DNA of 64,000 bases from Gigaspora margarita (GCA_009809945.1 WTPW01002434.1:22265-86264); one strand, 5' to 3'; positions 25,055 through 37,369 are shown, counted from the stretch's first letter. The notes: generated by a model not told the origin, from the letters alone. Made by a program: numbers and translations.

Positions 25055-25330
25055 CTAATACTTTTTTGAATTATTATCTTCAGAACTATTGCTATCCGAA
25101 CCTTTATTTTCAGAATTTTTACTTTCTGAACTACTAGGTTTTTGGAATTCTGGAAGTGGTTCTTCTACATATTTACACTTTAATGAAGTTAATTGTATAG
25201 AGATTCTAGTAGGTGTTTCTATATTAGGTAAGCTGATATGTTCTTGTTATATTCTTGGAGTAACTAATCTTCCATTACATTTTGGGCAATTACATATTAC
25301 TTTTTTTGGTTTACATCTGGATGATGCCAT
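25055..25330 (-). pseudogene. Transposase N-terminal fragment (zinc-binding)
   Basis: Reads from ATG at 25330 as MASSRCKPKKVICNCPKCNG, then a basic/hydrophobic stretch, one in-frame TAA at codon 32, and a Ser/Asn/Glu-rich tail to a TAG at 25055. The CxC-x2-C cluster is a likely zinc ligand set. The start resembles N-termini of the C2H2/Plavaka-like transposases common in these fungi (my recognition, not a search). No catalytic part follows, so this is a broken fragment of about 92 codons. TAA sits where CAA (Gln) would fit. Alternative: a small unrelated zinc protein. Confidence 0.45.
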
Positions 25331-26369
25331 TATTATTTGTTATTATATTGGTTTGGTGTTTACAATTATATTAGATTAGTGTCTTACCATTATATCAGCT
25401 AATATTTTATTTGTTTTACTAAATTTTTTGATACAAATGTCATCTTAAATATGTTTTTGAAATAAATAAGCAAATATATAAAAACAAATTAAAGTTATAA
25501 AAAAAAAATTTGATCGATAATTGAAATTCAAATTAAGCCAATAATTGGAACTCAAATTAAAGTTATACAACAAGTTTGATTGATTTGATTACTGAAAAAT
25601 TAATAATTTCTCAGTAATATATATATGATATAAATGATGATTTAGACAGTTTCTTTTTTCCAAAACACATTAATTCTTTACTTTTTACAATGCATCAATA
25701 TCTCTTTTTTTCTTTTTTTAAATGAAGGCACATATAATTCAAATATATACAAATAATACAAAAATAATATACCAAATATAGTAATATTATGAATACAGAA
25801 AGTCTATTGAAAATATACACAGAATTCTTCAAAAATTTTTGACTTTACTAATTATTCAACACCTTCTTAGGCAAAAACTTTAAAGAAAGTTAAATATGAA
25901 AATTTTAACAAAGTAATATATTTTGTATATAGATTGGAGCAGAATTCTTCAAATACTTGTAATTTATATTGTATAAATAACTCTAACAAAGCAAAGCTTT
26001 TTGGAAATTTAAAGATAAATGTGTCAAAGCTATAATAAAAAAACTATTTTCAACTAAGCAAATCGATATTCAACAAAATAAGCATGCAGTCAAAGAAGTC
26101 AAAAAGAAACTTGATAAAGATAATTATAAGAAAAGAAATGAAAGTGATATTCTATATAAAAATATACTAGTATGCTGAATATTTAATAAACATATTTTTA
26201 AATAAAAAGAATTTCTTTCATATATTTTTTAATATATATATTTATTTTCTTTATTTAACTAAATATATTATAGTGATATACTAATATGTATTATATCATC
26301 CAGACTGATATCAATTTCCTTTTTTGGTCATTCAGAATTATCATTCTTAAATTGTATTATATACAGCAC
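25331..26369. other. AT-rich spacer
   Basis: No gene, RNA or element boundary seen. Confidence 0.4.
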
Positions 26370-27235
26370 ATTATCTTGAAACAATTAGCTATATGAATAG
26401 GAATTGTCAAGGATTGGCATTGTTTTCTTAATTATCTAAGATTAAGGAACAATGCCCCAATCGCATGCATATCATTCAAGTGAATAAAAGTAAATTGTTT
26501 TAATGTAATTAATTATTTAATTAATGCTATTAAGAGATATGATATTAACATAAATTGTATATTGTATTGGCTATATAAATAGGAATTGTCAAAGATTTGG
26601 CATTGTTTTATTATTTATCTAAGATCAAGAAACAATGCCCTAATCATATGCATATTGTTCAAGTGAATGAAGGTAAATTGTTTTAATATAATCAATTATT
26701 TGATTAATAATATTAATATAAATTGTGAATTATTTGTTTATTTCTTATTGTTTAACAATAAAAAATAACTGAAATCATATAATAATAAGTCTAAAACACC
26801 TAATTTGAAAATTGAAATATTTGTTTGCTTATCTTTCTAATAAAGAAATTTTTAATTGGTTTGATAGGTATATCATTTAATCAAAAGGTAAATTATTTTT
26901 AATGTAATCAATTATTTAATTATTGATATTATAACAATATTAATATAATTTTTACATTGTCCAATTTTCATTTGAGTACTAAGTTGATAACATATTGTTT
27001 AAATAAAAAGTAAATTATTTTAATATAATCATTTATTTAATAATTGTATTACTTGATAGTAATATAATATTTGTAATCAAATTTTACCTGAGGCCAAAGA
27101 TAATCTATGTGACAATCAAGTTAATTATATATCGTTTAAGTGAAAGGTATATGAAAAGTATATTATTTTAATGTAATAATTTATTTAATTAATGATATTA
27201 TAATGATATTAATATTCATTCAAGCAAAGGTATTA
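26370..27235. repeat. Tandem repeat of about 180 bases, decaying
   Basis: Two clear copies (from 26388 and 26567) share AGGAATTGTCAA, TTGGCATTGTTTT, GAACAATGCCC and CAAGTGAATGAAGGTAAATT. The sub-block AAATTGTTTTAATGTAAT with TCAATTATTTAATTAATG recurs at about 26880, 27010 and 27155. Confidence 0.7.
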
Positions 27236-27394
27236 TTGGAAAATTTAATCAATATTGAAAAAATAAGACAATACAGAAGATAATTACTATATAGCCTATC
27301 AAAATTATAAAAAGAATAGTATCTTTCCCAAGAATTTTAATTATTATTTTCATTTCAATATTAAATTAGCATTTTACACATATACATACACATA

Positions 27395-27559
27395 TATACA
27401 CATACATATACATCAATTCTCTTTTATTTTTTTTTCTCTCAGTTTTTTTTTCTCTTCTTTTCTTTCTCTCTTAGTTTCTTTCTCTCTTGGTTTCTTGCTC
27501 TTTTATTTTCTTTCTCTTTTATATGCTCTCTCATTTCTTTCTCTATCTCCCTTGATAAT
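27395..27559 (+). promoter_or_regulatory. Pyrimidine-rich leader
   Basis: CTCTTTT/CTTTCTCT-rich tract of about 140 bases directly upstream of an ATG at 27560. Such CT-rich tracts commonly lie in fungal promoters and 5' leaders; a similar tract precedes the transposase ATG at 55043. Confidence 0.45.
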
Positions 27560-29660
27560 ATGGGTAAAGAAAAGAAACTTTCCAAAGCCAAAGGCAGCAA
27601 GATGGCTCAGAAGAGGTCAAAAAAAACTAAAAAAAACAAAAATGTAAGATTTACAATAGGCTAATATAGTAATTTATTATTATTAATTAATTATAAACTT
27701 TATATTTTTAGTAGATATAGAGTTGATATCTGTAGTAGTTGCAGTTGTAATTGCCACTATCCAAGCCAAGAGAAAAAAAAAAGACTGTAAAAACACTGAG
27801 CCCAAGTACTAGTAATAGTACAAGCACTACTAGTAGTGATAATAAAAGTGCAAGAGATAGAAGGTCTAGTACCAGTAGTAGCAATTAGACAAGAAATAAT
27901 AGTGAGAAAAGTTCTAATAGTTCGTCCATAGTAGGCCACTAAGTCCATTAGTAGAGAACAATTATTCCATCTTTGGATAAATATATTATAATCATTTTCT
28001 TTTTTTTTGTTTTTTTTTTATCTTTTTTTTTGTTTTTTTTTTNNNNNNNNNNNNNNNNNNNNNNNNNNNNNNNNNNNNNNNNNNNNNNNNNNNNNNNNNN
28101 NNNNNNNNNNNNNNNNNNNNNNNNNNNNTGTTTTATAGAACAAAATTAAGATGTTAATTGAGAGAGGCCTATTAATATTCCAAAAACTGGATCTAGCAAA
28201 AAAATAGGAATCACAAAGGAATAATATTAGAAAAAAATTAATGCTAGTAATTACCAAGAAGTTGTCTGGATACCAGCAATACTCAGGCATGATTAAAAAA
28301 ATATTGAAGCAGTACTACAAGACACAAAGATGCACTATGGCAATAAACTCAGATAGTATAAAAAAGGCCCACAATTATGCTCAAGTTGAGAAAAATAGTA
28401 AAGTGAATAAGATAAGGATGATATAAAAGTTTGTGCTTATGAATATTATATTTAAAATATTATTTTTTATATCATTTTTTTTATAAAATAATTAGAAGAG
28501 GAAAAGGTAGCATAAAGGTTTGGCATTTTTGATCAAATTGGTGAATGAACAAATAAAGAGCTATTTACAGGACAATTTGAAGATACTAACAATATACAAA
28601 GGTGGCAATGCATACTATTTGGCTGGAGAATAGGTTACAGATAAGGAGGTGGAGGGAGAGAAAAAGTGGCTTGTATCGATAAATAGTAGTGTAGGCCCTA
28701 TATAAACATATTATTCTCAAAAATGTATATATTGTAATATCAGCTAATTTAATCCCATAATTTGAGTTAATGTATTTCAATAATGATATTCTTAATATGT
28801 CTAATATAGTTAAAATGGCTGTTCTATAAGTAAATAGATCTGTACGTCAAACGGCTTCAGCTAAAAAACAAAAGAATGATACAATAGCACTATGTCAATC
28901 ATGTTAATACTGAATATGTACTACCACTAGATTGCCCAAGTTAGGAATTATTCAATAAGGCCTTAGAAGATATAATAAACCAGATTATGGGTTTGATACT
29001 AATTTTTCTAGTAGAGATAAGAACCCACAAAAAAGAAGGAAAAAACAAAAAAAAAGAAAAAAAGAAAAAGAAGTCACACCCAGAAAGCTGAGAGTAAGAA
29101 AGAATCTTGTAGTTCACAAAGAAAAGAAAGTTAGGCTAATACCAATAAGGATGAGAGTGAAGATGGTCAAGAACAAAAAAAGTAGAAAAGTGGTGTCTGT
29201 ATAAAACTAAGGGGAGTGACAAAAATCAAGTGATTTTTTAGGGGGGAGGGGTAAAAAAAGTTGAAATTATATATAAGAACCTGACTATATATATATTAAA
29301 GAAGAGGGAGGGGGATAGGCCTCTGATAAAAAATAATCAGGTGATTAATGACACAGCCCTAACAGAAGTACAAAAAAGCAGTGAATCGTTACTTCCAAGT
29401 TTCACAAAAGCATCAACACTATAGTGGCTACACTAAAATGGTAGTAAAAAGACAAATAGCAGAAGCAACAACAACATTAACAATAACAACAGCATCAATA
29501 TCAAAAGCAGCAACAAAAGCAACAAGAGCAAAAATAGCAACAACAAGAGCAACAACTGAAGCTTCTACTTTGAAAAGTAGTAGAGACCAATCTCTAGAAA
29601 TTACAATTCCAGAAGAGACTGGTATTAAGAAGAATAAGGGTAATGAAGGGTAGTAGTAGA
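27560..29660 (+). pseudogene. Degenerate multi-exon gene, unknown family
   Basis: Exon 1 (27560-27643) encodes a 28-residue Lys-rich start, MGKEKKLSKAKGSKMAQKRS, ending at a GTAAGA donor; an acceptor TTTTTAG follows at about 27711. Next comes a hydrophobic DIELISVVVAVVIATIQAK stretch, then a Ser/Asn/Thr-rich part broken by stops and the N gap. Protein-like pieces downstream include NYQEVVWIPAILRHD (28246), FGIFDQIGE with RWQCILFGWRIGYR (28510-28635) and RQTASAKKQKNDTIALCQSC (28840), each with stops or frame changes. The end is Lys-rich, with CAA/AGC-type codon runs at 29455-29560. I do not recognise the family. It could be a mobile-element gene or a decayed host gene. Confidence 0.4.
28043..28128. 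other. Assembly gap (86 N)
   Basis: Run of N bordered on the left by a T/G-rich tract. Confidence 1.
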
Positions 29661-29929
29661 AATGAAGTTGAAAAAGAGTATGTGGATGAAGAATGAAAGT
29701 AAAAATAGCAAAAAAGCAAAAAAGTAGAAAAAGAAAGAGATAAAGAGTAGATAATGGTAAAGCAGTAGAAAAGGATAATGATAAAGCACCAAAGAGAAAG
29801 AAAAAAGATAATTTAAATATTATTATTATTTATTTTATTTTTTATTTTATTTTAATAAATTTAATAAATGATAAGTTCAATAAATATAATTAGAAAATAT
29901 AACATAAATATTAGCTAATAATAGATTTA

Positions 29930-30262
29930 AATAGTAATATCATCTAAAAATATTATATTATTGGTAGACTGATACATTATTCATATAAAAACCAACTTAT
30001 ATTATCTTTTTAAAACAGTAATATATTATTTAAAAAATATTATATTATCAGTAGACTAATACATTACTCATATAAAAACCAACTTATATTATCTTTTTAA
30101 AACAGTAATATATTATCTAAAAAAAATTATATTATTAGTAGACCAATACATTACTCATAAAACCAACATATTAGTCATATGTCATCAAAAATTTTTATAT
30201 TATTAGTAGGACAATATATTACTTATATATAAAAGCAATTTATATTATCAGTAATATATTTT
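29930..30262. repeat. Tandem repeat of about 88 bases
   Basis: About four copies of a unit with AGTAGACTAATACATTACTC, ATAAAAACCAACTTATATTA and TCTTTTTAAAACAGTAATA. Confidence 0.8.
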
Positions 30263-30278
30263 CTTAATTATAAGTACT

Positions 30279-30312
30279 ATAGTGCAGACAACCTAGTCAC
30301 GATCAATAAAAT
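30279..30312. repeat. Possible left end of a 4.4 kb inverted-end element
   Basis: TATAGTGCAGACAACCTAGT matches the complement of the sequence ending at 34700. See the finding on 30279-34700. Confidence 0.5.
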
Positions 30313-30439
30313 TGATGTCATTCAAATTGCTAATCCTTCTTCAAAAAAAATAATAACAAAAAAATACTATTTTAAAGTATTGATTCAAAACAAGCTAAAC
30401 ACTTCCACATTGTTAGAATTTTTGTAAATTTAATTTTAA

Positions 30440-32150
30440 ATTTTTTTTTTTTAATGTTTAAGGTGAGACCTTGCTTTTATCTTTATTAAATTTAATTAAA
30501 ACTTTTTACAATACTGTAAAAACTTTTGTTTTTTAAATCTAATGCTAAGAATAAAAACTCAGACATATATTGAAGTAAACTACAATACTTATCTGCAGCC
30601 TAAACCTACCAGAGTGGCCAAGGCTCACCTAGATTTGTGTATATGTAAAAATATCAGAAGGGTGTGTAGAGTATTTGATCCATTTAATAAGCCAAGTTTC
30701 TATTTTGAGCATGGAAATATGTGTTGTGGATTCATAGTTCTGTATATGATTTGTTGAATGACTGATTGAATTTAGAGAGATAGCTAGGGTTGGGTGTTGT
30801 AGGTGTAATTGGTGATTTTGAGATCTGTCAATGCAGTATGGGATCCAGATATTTGTATAGATGAGTTGGTTAATATATAGCAAAAGTTGAATAGTAAGTG
30901 TTCTTGCAGTTTTTTGTGATATTGTATTTTTACTTAGTGTGTGAATAATATCAAGTAGGATGAGACCAGTTAGAGTAGAAAACAATGAGGGTTTGTTAAG
31001 AGAGTGATAAATTTGGAAACTATCAAGATGCATTATTTGGGTATAGAGGTGATTAGCAGTTGATTGTGAAATATTCATTTTGTTGGGTTTGAGAACATGG
31101 TGCAGTGAATCTTCTATAATTTTTAGTATAGGTTCACAGGTTGGACATATGATTCAATGTAATGCATAACTTGCTTGTTGGCATAAGTAACATTTGTTGG
31201 AATATGAAGGGTTTCTTTTGTGTAAAATGTGAGAAGAGGGAAGATCATCTATAAGTATTTTGATTCTGAATGATTTGAGAGTCGAAGACTGAAAGCTGTG
31301 TACAAAATTTGAGATTTTTTGATTATTATTAATATAGAGCCAGGTTGCATTCCAGCATATATGCTGGGAGATTGTTGTCCATTGTTGAAATCAGTTTTGT
31401 GATGTCCAGAGTGCGAATATGTGTGCATAGTATACAGTTCTAACACTGCGACGAATAGGAAGTTCCATAGGAAGGTTGTCAATTGAGAGTGTAAATTGAG
31501 TATTGTAGATATTGTTGAAGTTAAAAAGAAGGTATGGAGCAATTTGGTGACTGTTGCTAGTTGGTCTGCTTTGTTGTTGAATTCATTGTCTTGATGTGCA
31601 GTCACTTTATAAAAAGTAATATTGAGATTATAGGATTTAATAAAATTTAGTAGAGTGTTCCAGATGGACCCAAAGGGAGTATTTAGAATGTTTAGAGATT
31701 GGAATGTTGGCTTATTATTTGTGAGGTTGTTATATTTGGAAATTACTGATTAAGAGTCTGTAAAGATTTGAATTGAGCAATTTCTAGGAGCAGTGATAAT
31801 AGCAGATAGGATTGCTACTAGCTCAGCTTTGAAGAAGCATGGCCAAAATTTAATTTGTGCCTGGAAGGTGTGTGTAATAGTTTGGTTTTCTAATTGTATC
31901 CAGCCTATTCCCATAGAACATTGGGAATTTTCCAAATTGGAACTGATCCATCAGTATAGAATATAAGTTCTGTTAGATTGCTATTATGATTAGCAATAAG
32001 TTGTAAAATATCTAGTGCAGTACTAGGGTGAAATATAGAAGAAATTTGAGGTATAGAGATAATAAGGTTTGGTGGTGATGGTATGTATATAGGGTTTCTA
32101 ATTGCAATTAGTAGATGAGGTCCAGGTGATTTGCATTAAGGTTAATTGTT
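30440..32150 (-). pseudogene. 5'-truncated LINE with RNase H domain
   Basis: Minus-strand remnant of a LINE ORF2 3' part. RNase H signatures appear in order: IFYTDGS near 31960 (first catalytic Asp), MGIGWIQ near 31910, KAELVAILSAI near 31820 (catalytic Glu), IQIFTDS near 31755 (second Asp) and HQDNEFNNKADQLA near 31595 (His/Asp motif). At least one frameshift lies after YTDGS, and stops separate the pieces. The C-terminal region runs to about 30630. The 3' end carries AATAAAG and a poly-A tail (T run at 30440-30452 on the plus strand). Endonuclease and reverse transcriptase are absent, as expected for 5' truncation. The LINE at 46083 may be the same lineage, but the two do not overlap. Confidence 0.85.
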
Positions 32151-32224
32151 TTAAGTTTGCCAAAGCAAATTTAATTTTTAAAAAAATAATAGAGAATAGA
32201 AGTTAGAACAATTTTATAAGTAAA

Positions 32225-32400
32225 TATAAAATTTGGCTGCTTCATATATACTATTAAACCAAAAAATTTGGCTGCCTTAAATATAAGAACCTTGGCCAGT
32301 TTATTTATACTATTAATTTGGCTGCCTTAAATATAAGAAATTTGGCTGGTTTATTCATAGTATGTATTAATTTGGCTACTATATATAAAAATTTGACATG
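32225..32400. repeat. AATTTGGCTG tandem words
   Basis: AATTTGGCTGCCTTAAATAT and relatives are repeated about five times at spacings of about 40-50 bases. Confidence 0.65.
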
Positions 32401-32589
32401 TACATATTAAACTAAAAGAATTTCATATTATTGTTAGATATTTAAAGAAAGTCATTCGATCTTTGTATTTCATGTGGCTAGGGCTAAATCACCAAAATTT
32501 GCAGACCGATTTATATCGATAGCCATTACCTGATTATTATTAATATATAACCCCACTATTGATTATGAATAATAGTAATAGTAATAATA

Positions 32590-32948
32590 TATAATCAAAA
32601 TTTGCAAATTTTAGCTAAATTTTAAAACTGATTTTCTCGATAACTAACAATTAGAATTAGCTCAAATTTTTACTATAAATAGCATCGATATCAGACTATA
32701 ACATACTAAAATTTTAGCAAATTTGACTTGGTAATTCTTGAGTAATTGCTTGCTTACGATAGCTGATTTTTTAAAAAATTGACTATTATATACAAGCAAT
32801 TACTCAAGAACTACTAAGTCAAATATGCTGAAAATTTGGTATGTTATCGAAGCTATTTATAGTAAAATTTGAGCTAATTCTAATTGTAAGTTATTGAAAA
32901 ACTCCATTTTAAATTTAGCTAAAATTTGCAAAATTTTAAACTATCAAT
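32590..32948. mobile_element. Foldback element
   Basis: Arms of about 160 bases. AATTAGAATTAGCTCAAATT pairs with AATTTGAGCTAATTCTAATT, and CAATTACTCAAGAACTACT pairs with AATTCTTGAGTAATTGC, around TTTTTTAAAAAATT. Confidence 0.75.
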
Positions 32949-32965
32949 ATTAATTAAATTTTTAT

Positions 32966-33635
32966 AGGGTATTGCTATTCGCACTATGGTTTTTGCTATT
33001 CGAACCATGGATTTTGTGTAACATTAAACTATTAATCAACTTTTCTATTTGCACCATGGTAATATAAGTTGCACCAATAAAAACTCCTCTTTTTTTATAG
33101 ATTAACAATATAAAAAAAAGATTTTTTGCAATTTTCATGTAACATTAGGCCTTTTTGATGTAAAAACTCACCTTTTTTTGTAGATTAACAACATGTAGGG
33201 GTGCAGGATAAGATTTTCACAATTTTTGTGTAACCTTGGGACTGGTTAGAATGTTCTAGTAGGTCTATGTGGGCCAACCCTAACCCTAATTTTATAATGT
33301 GGGCCAACCCTTACCCTAATTTCTTAAGGCCTTAACATAATGCGGGCCAGAATTTTGCAATTTTGTGTAACCTTGGGCTATTTTCATGTTGCACCAATAA
33401 AAACTCGCCTTTTTTTGTAGATTAACAACATGTAGGGGTGCAGAATAAGATTTTTACAATTTTCATGTAACCTTAGACCGTTTTAATGTTGCACCAATAA
33501 AAACTCGCCTTTTTTTGTAGATTAACAACATGTAGGGGTGCAAGTTAAGATTTTTTCAAATGTTCGTGTAACTATACCATGGTGCGAATAGAAAAAGTTG
33601 GTTAATAATCTAATGTTACACAAAATCTATACCCT
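32966..33635. mobile_element. Inverted-end element with internal ~100-base repeats
   Basis: Arms share GATTTTGTGTAACATTA and GCACCATGGTA-type blocks in opposite orientation. The interior has about four copies of a unit containing TTTTTTTGTAGATTAACAAC and ATGTAGGGGTGCAG. A telomere-like CAACCCTAACCCTAATTTT lies at 33275. Confidence 0.7.
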
Positions 33636-33673
33636 TTTTATATTATCGATTATTACCAATTAAAATCGATATA

Positions 33674-34008
33674 TGTGGTGTTATCTATTAAAACAGCCCT
33701 TTTTTACATATATTTTATTTTGAGATAATTGAGTTTAATCATTTGTTTTGATTTTTGAACTGATCCAGAATTAATTAAATTTCATGATTTTGATTGGTTA
33801 AATGTAGCATGTGAAAATCAGATAATCTTGTGATGTGTTGTCCCTACATGGCCTCTTGTATTTTTTTTTTACAATTATCTTGATTTTTTATTATGCAAAT
33901 CGACTTTCATTTATAATTGAAAAATAATGCCAAAATTTATATAAATCTAATGAAAACTTATTTTTCAAAAAATTGCAAAAAGAGGCTGTTTTAATAGATA
34001 ACACCACA
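33674..34008. mobile_element. MITE
   Basis: TGTGGTGTTATCTATTAAAA and its complement bound 335 bases. The interior is related to that of the element at 22121. Confidence 0.75.
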
Positions 34009-34141
34009 TATATCAATAATTGATTATAATCGATTAGTGTTAGTAATTGATTAATAAATCCTCAAACAATTATAATTATTATAATCAATTAGTCCAATTA
34101 TAATCATTATATATCACTTTAAAAAATTTGTAATCTCATAG

Positions 34142-34250
34142 TTGAAGTACCAAATTTGGCTATTTATAATAGAAGTACCAAATTTGGCCATATATAATAG
34201 AAGTACCAAATTTGGCCATATATAATAGAAGTACCAAATTTGGCTGTATA
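34142..34250. repeat. Tandem repeat of about 30 bases
   Basis: Four copies of GAAGTACCAAATTTGGCCAT followed by ATATAATA. The word CCAAATTTGG is a perfect palindrome. Confidence 0.8.
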
Positions 34251-34252
34251 TA

Positions 34253-34608
34253 CAGTGCAGGAATCCTTAAAACAGCAACTGAAAACTAATAAATTTTTAA
34301 ACTTTTATAAAAAATAAGAAACATAATTAAAAGAAATTTTTTTCTATAAAAATATACAAACATGCAGAACAAAACTATAGAGCTTATTTTTTAATATAGC
34401 AAAATTTTATGCTATTATTTCCTTTTAAAGTTACTAATGAAATCAAAATTTGGCTACACATATATAAAAAACATAACAAAATTTTAAAAATATAATAAAA
34501 TTTAAAAAACATAACAAAATTTTAAGATATTAACCAATCAAAATTTAGTATTTGGTTTCAAATTTGGCCGCTTTTAAAAAAGTTGTTGGTTTAAGGATTC
34601 CTGCACTG
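34253..34608. mobile_element. Tc1/mariner MITE
   Basis: CAGTGCAGGAATCCTTAAAA and the complement of CAGTGCAGGAATCCTTAAAC, flanked by TA on both sides. 356 bases, inserted in the CCAAATTTGG repeat, which continues beyond it. Confidence 0.85.
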
Positions 34609-34702
34609 TAGTAAAAATACCAAATTTGGACGCATTACATAATTTTAAAATTTGGTCACTAAAAACTTTTATTGGTCGGGACTAGGTTGTTTGCACTATA
34701 GA

Positions 34703-35384
34703 TTATTATAAAATTAGTCAATATATTAAAAATTATATTAAAATATTATTTATATATATGTTAAATATCTCTTTAATAAAATTAATATATTGCCCTAAAA
34801 TCATTTTAGAAAATCAAGCATGCAATCTCATAGTTTACTATATTGGTATGATATCATATAAAAGAAAATAAAATTTTAATTAAATAGCCAATATAATATC
34901 TTCTTATATAATTGCTAATTATCTTTAAGCTATAAGCCAAAATTGCTTTTAATAATAATATTATATCATTCAATAAATATTAAGGCAATATTTTAATAAT
35001 ATATTAATTTCAGAAAAATATTTAAAATATCAGTACTGTATTGTGAAAATGGATGACAATTTTTTATTAAATAGCCAATATAATATCACTTATAATATAT
35101 CTAGTCATTAAATTATCTTTAATATATCTTAAAAATATCTGTATATTATCTTTTTTAATTCTTTTTACTAATATTTGGATATTGTTTTTATGCACTAGGC
35201 CAATATGTAATATAACTCACTAAAATATTCAGCATATCACCTTTTTTTGTACCCCATCAATCAGCTTTTATCCAATAATATATCAGCCTACAATCACCTA
35301 TGCCAATTATTAGATAATATTTGGTAATACTTTTAATTTTGACCTGTGCTTAGATATAAACATTAATAAAAAAATACAACTAGC
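34703..35384. other. AT-rich spacer
   Basis: AT-rich DNA with recurring ATAGCCAATATAATATC (34883, 35074). No gene. Confidence 0.4.
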
Positions 35385-35678
35385 TAACTGAATTTTTCAG
35401 ATTTCATGTAATGCAAACAAAAAATAAACTTTGCTTATCTTATATATGAAAATTATTCTATTAATTTAAAATAAAAAAAAATCTGATTGACTGATTTTTA
35501 GATTCCATGTAATACAAAATGAAAAATCAACTTTAATTTAAGTAGGAGAAAAAAAAACCAATCTACTGACTAAATTTTTCTTTCTATATAATGCCAAATA
35601 AAAATTAACTTTGCATAGCCTTATATGTGAACATGGTTCTATTAATTTTAGCAAAGTAAAAAAAAAACAAAAAAAAAA
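35385..35678 (-). repeat. Satellite A, reverse orientation
   Basis: TTTTTAGATTCCATGTAATAC and GAAAAATCAACTTTAAT are the complement of satellite A. About three half-units. Confidence 0.75.
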
Positions 35679-36976
35679 AGAGGATTGCTAACAACACAAC
35701 AAACACATAATTTATCTTCTTATTGGCACAAAAATGATCAGCATGAGCTCCCAAATTTTAGATTTAAATTTTATAACTTTGAGCAAAGATATCTTGGTAA
35801 TTAGCTAAAAAAATTCAATAACCTTTTTTATATTTTGATTCTTCAGAGTGATAGAATTATAATTAAAAAAAGGTTTATCAAATTTGGTTGGCTAGCTGCT
35901 AAGATATCTTTATTTAAAATCTTGGAAAATTCAAAAATGCCTATTAATGTAAAAAATTTGAACAAAGATAATTTGGCAACTACCTAACCAAATTTGATGA
36001 ACTTTTTTTTATTCTAATTTTATAGTATTATAAAATAAATAAAAAAAATCTATCAAATTTAATTATCTGGTTGCCAAATTATTTCCGCTCAAAGGTTTAT
36101 AAAAATTTTGTCACAGCTATTAGGCCTTTGGAAGTTGATTCTTTGGATAATATTACTTTTCTAGGACTCTTAGAAGGAGAGAGAAGGATAAAATAAAATG
36201 AACATATGAAATAAATATATAAAAATAAACAAAGATGGGCCAATTTGATTGGTTGATATAAATTAGATGACTAGCAAGAGTCATCTAGCATTTTGATTAG
36301 CTGTTCATTTCAGAAGGTGGTGGAGGAGACTTCAGCTAAGGGGGGGTTATGTTAACCAAAAAATTAACTTCAAATGGTCTTATTATGAAGATAACTCAGC
36401 AACCACTCAACCAAATTTGATATACTTTTTTTAATTTTATTTTACAATATTGTAAAAAGAAATAAAATTTTCATCAAATTTAGCCAAATGGTTCAAAGTT
36501 TTAAAATTAAAAATGCCTATTAAAATAATTGCTGCAGCAAAATGTTTATAAAACTTTGAGTGAAGATAACTTGTCAACCAACCAACTGATTCGATAAAAT
36601 GTTTTTATTTCAATCTATAGTATTGTAAAACAAAAATAAAAAATTTATTGAATTTGGTTAGGTAGTTGCTAAGTTATCTTTTTCAAAGTTTACATTTCTA
36701 CATATATTTAATAAGCATTTTGAATTTTCCAAGACTTTGAACAAAGATATTTAAACAATTATTCAACAAATTCAATAAACTTTTTTTTATTATAATTCTA
36801 TTGTTCTGAAGAATCAAAATATAAAAAAAGTTCATCAAATTTTGTTTGCTAGTGCCAAGATATCTTTGCTCAAAGTTATAAAATTCATGTCTAAAATTAA
36901 GTATACTTATATTGATCATTGTTGTGCTAATAAGAAGATAAGTTACATGTTTGTTGTGTCGGTAGCAATCCTCAAA
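35679..36976. mobile_element. 1.3 kb foldback element
   Basis: The left end GAGGATTGCTAACAACACAA pairs with the right end TTGTTGTGTCGGTAGCAATCCTC. The arms share TTATCTTCTTATTGGCAC and TTTGAGCAAAGATATCTTGG. The interior has several modules with AACTTTGAGCAAAGATAA and CCAAATTTGATGAACTTTTT. A Harbinger-like MITE sits inside at 36123. Confidence 0.7.
36123..36379. mobile_element. PIF/Harbinger-like MITE
   Basis: 257 bases flanked by TTA. Ends GGCCTTTGGAAGTTGATT and the complement of GACCATTTGAAGTTAATT. A subterminal AGCTAAGGGGGGGTTATG resembles the G-run of the element at 19994, suggesting one family. Confidence 0.7.
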
Positions 36977-36984
36977 AAAAAAGA

Positions 36985-37330
36985 GTTTATTTATATTTAC
37001 CCTAAGGTACATGTACTCTATCATGTAACCTATATAGATTACTATAAATTTAAGATTAGATATAATATTATACAATTAAAAAAATTCAAAACAAACTTTC
37101 ATTTTGACAAAAATCACTTATTTCATAAGAAATTGCATACTAAACTACATTTTGCACATTAATAAAAAGTTTTTCTTGAGCAATTTTGCTATATAATAGC
37201 CTAAACCCTAACACTAAATAGTTTTTACCCTAACTCTAACCTATATTAGTATTATAGTTTTTGTAATATCATATAATCAAAATAAAGGGTACAAAAAATT
37301 TAATGTACCTATGGGTACATTTATATTAAT
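36985..37330 (+). repeat. Dispersed repeat, copy 1
   Basis: Shares GCAATTTTGCTATATAAT, CCTAAACCCTAACAC, ATCAAAATAAAGGGTAC and AATTTAATGTACC with 61352-61692 in opposite orientation. The ends are GTACAT-type inverted words. The centre is telomere-like at 37201-37243. Confidence 0.65.
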
Positions 37331-37369
37331 TCAAAAAAAAAAACAAAAAAAAAACAAAAAAAACAAAAC

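Noticed and set aside
29381-29653. Ala/Thr-rich 90-codon frame
   Set aside because: Frame choice is arbitrary over CAA/AGC trinucleotide runs; a neighbouring frame gives Asn/Ser-rich sequence, more typical of such genes.
34142-34250. Regular ~30-base repeats that could suggest a CRISPR-like array
   Set aside because: Repeats are contiguous without unique spacers, the organism is eukaryotic and there are no cas genes.
36698-37162. Overlapping 125- and 106-codon frames
   Set aside because: They straddle the arm of a foldback element and a dispersed repeat on opposite strands, with no motif.
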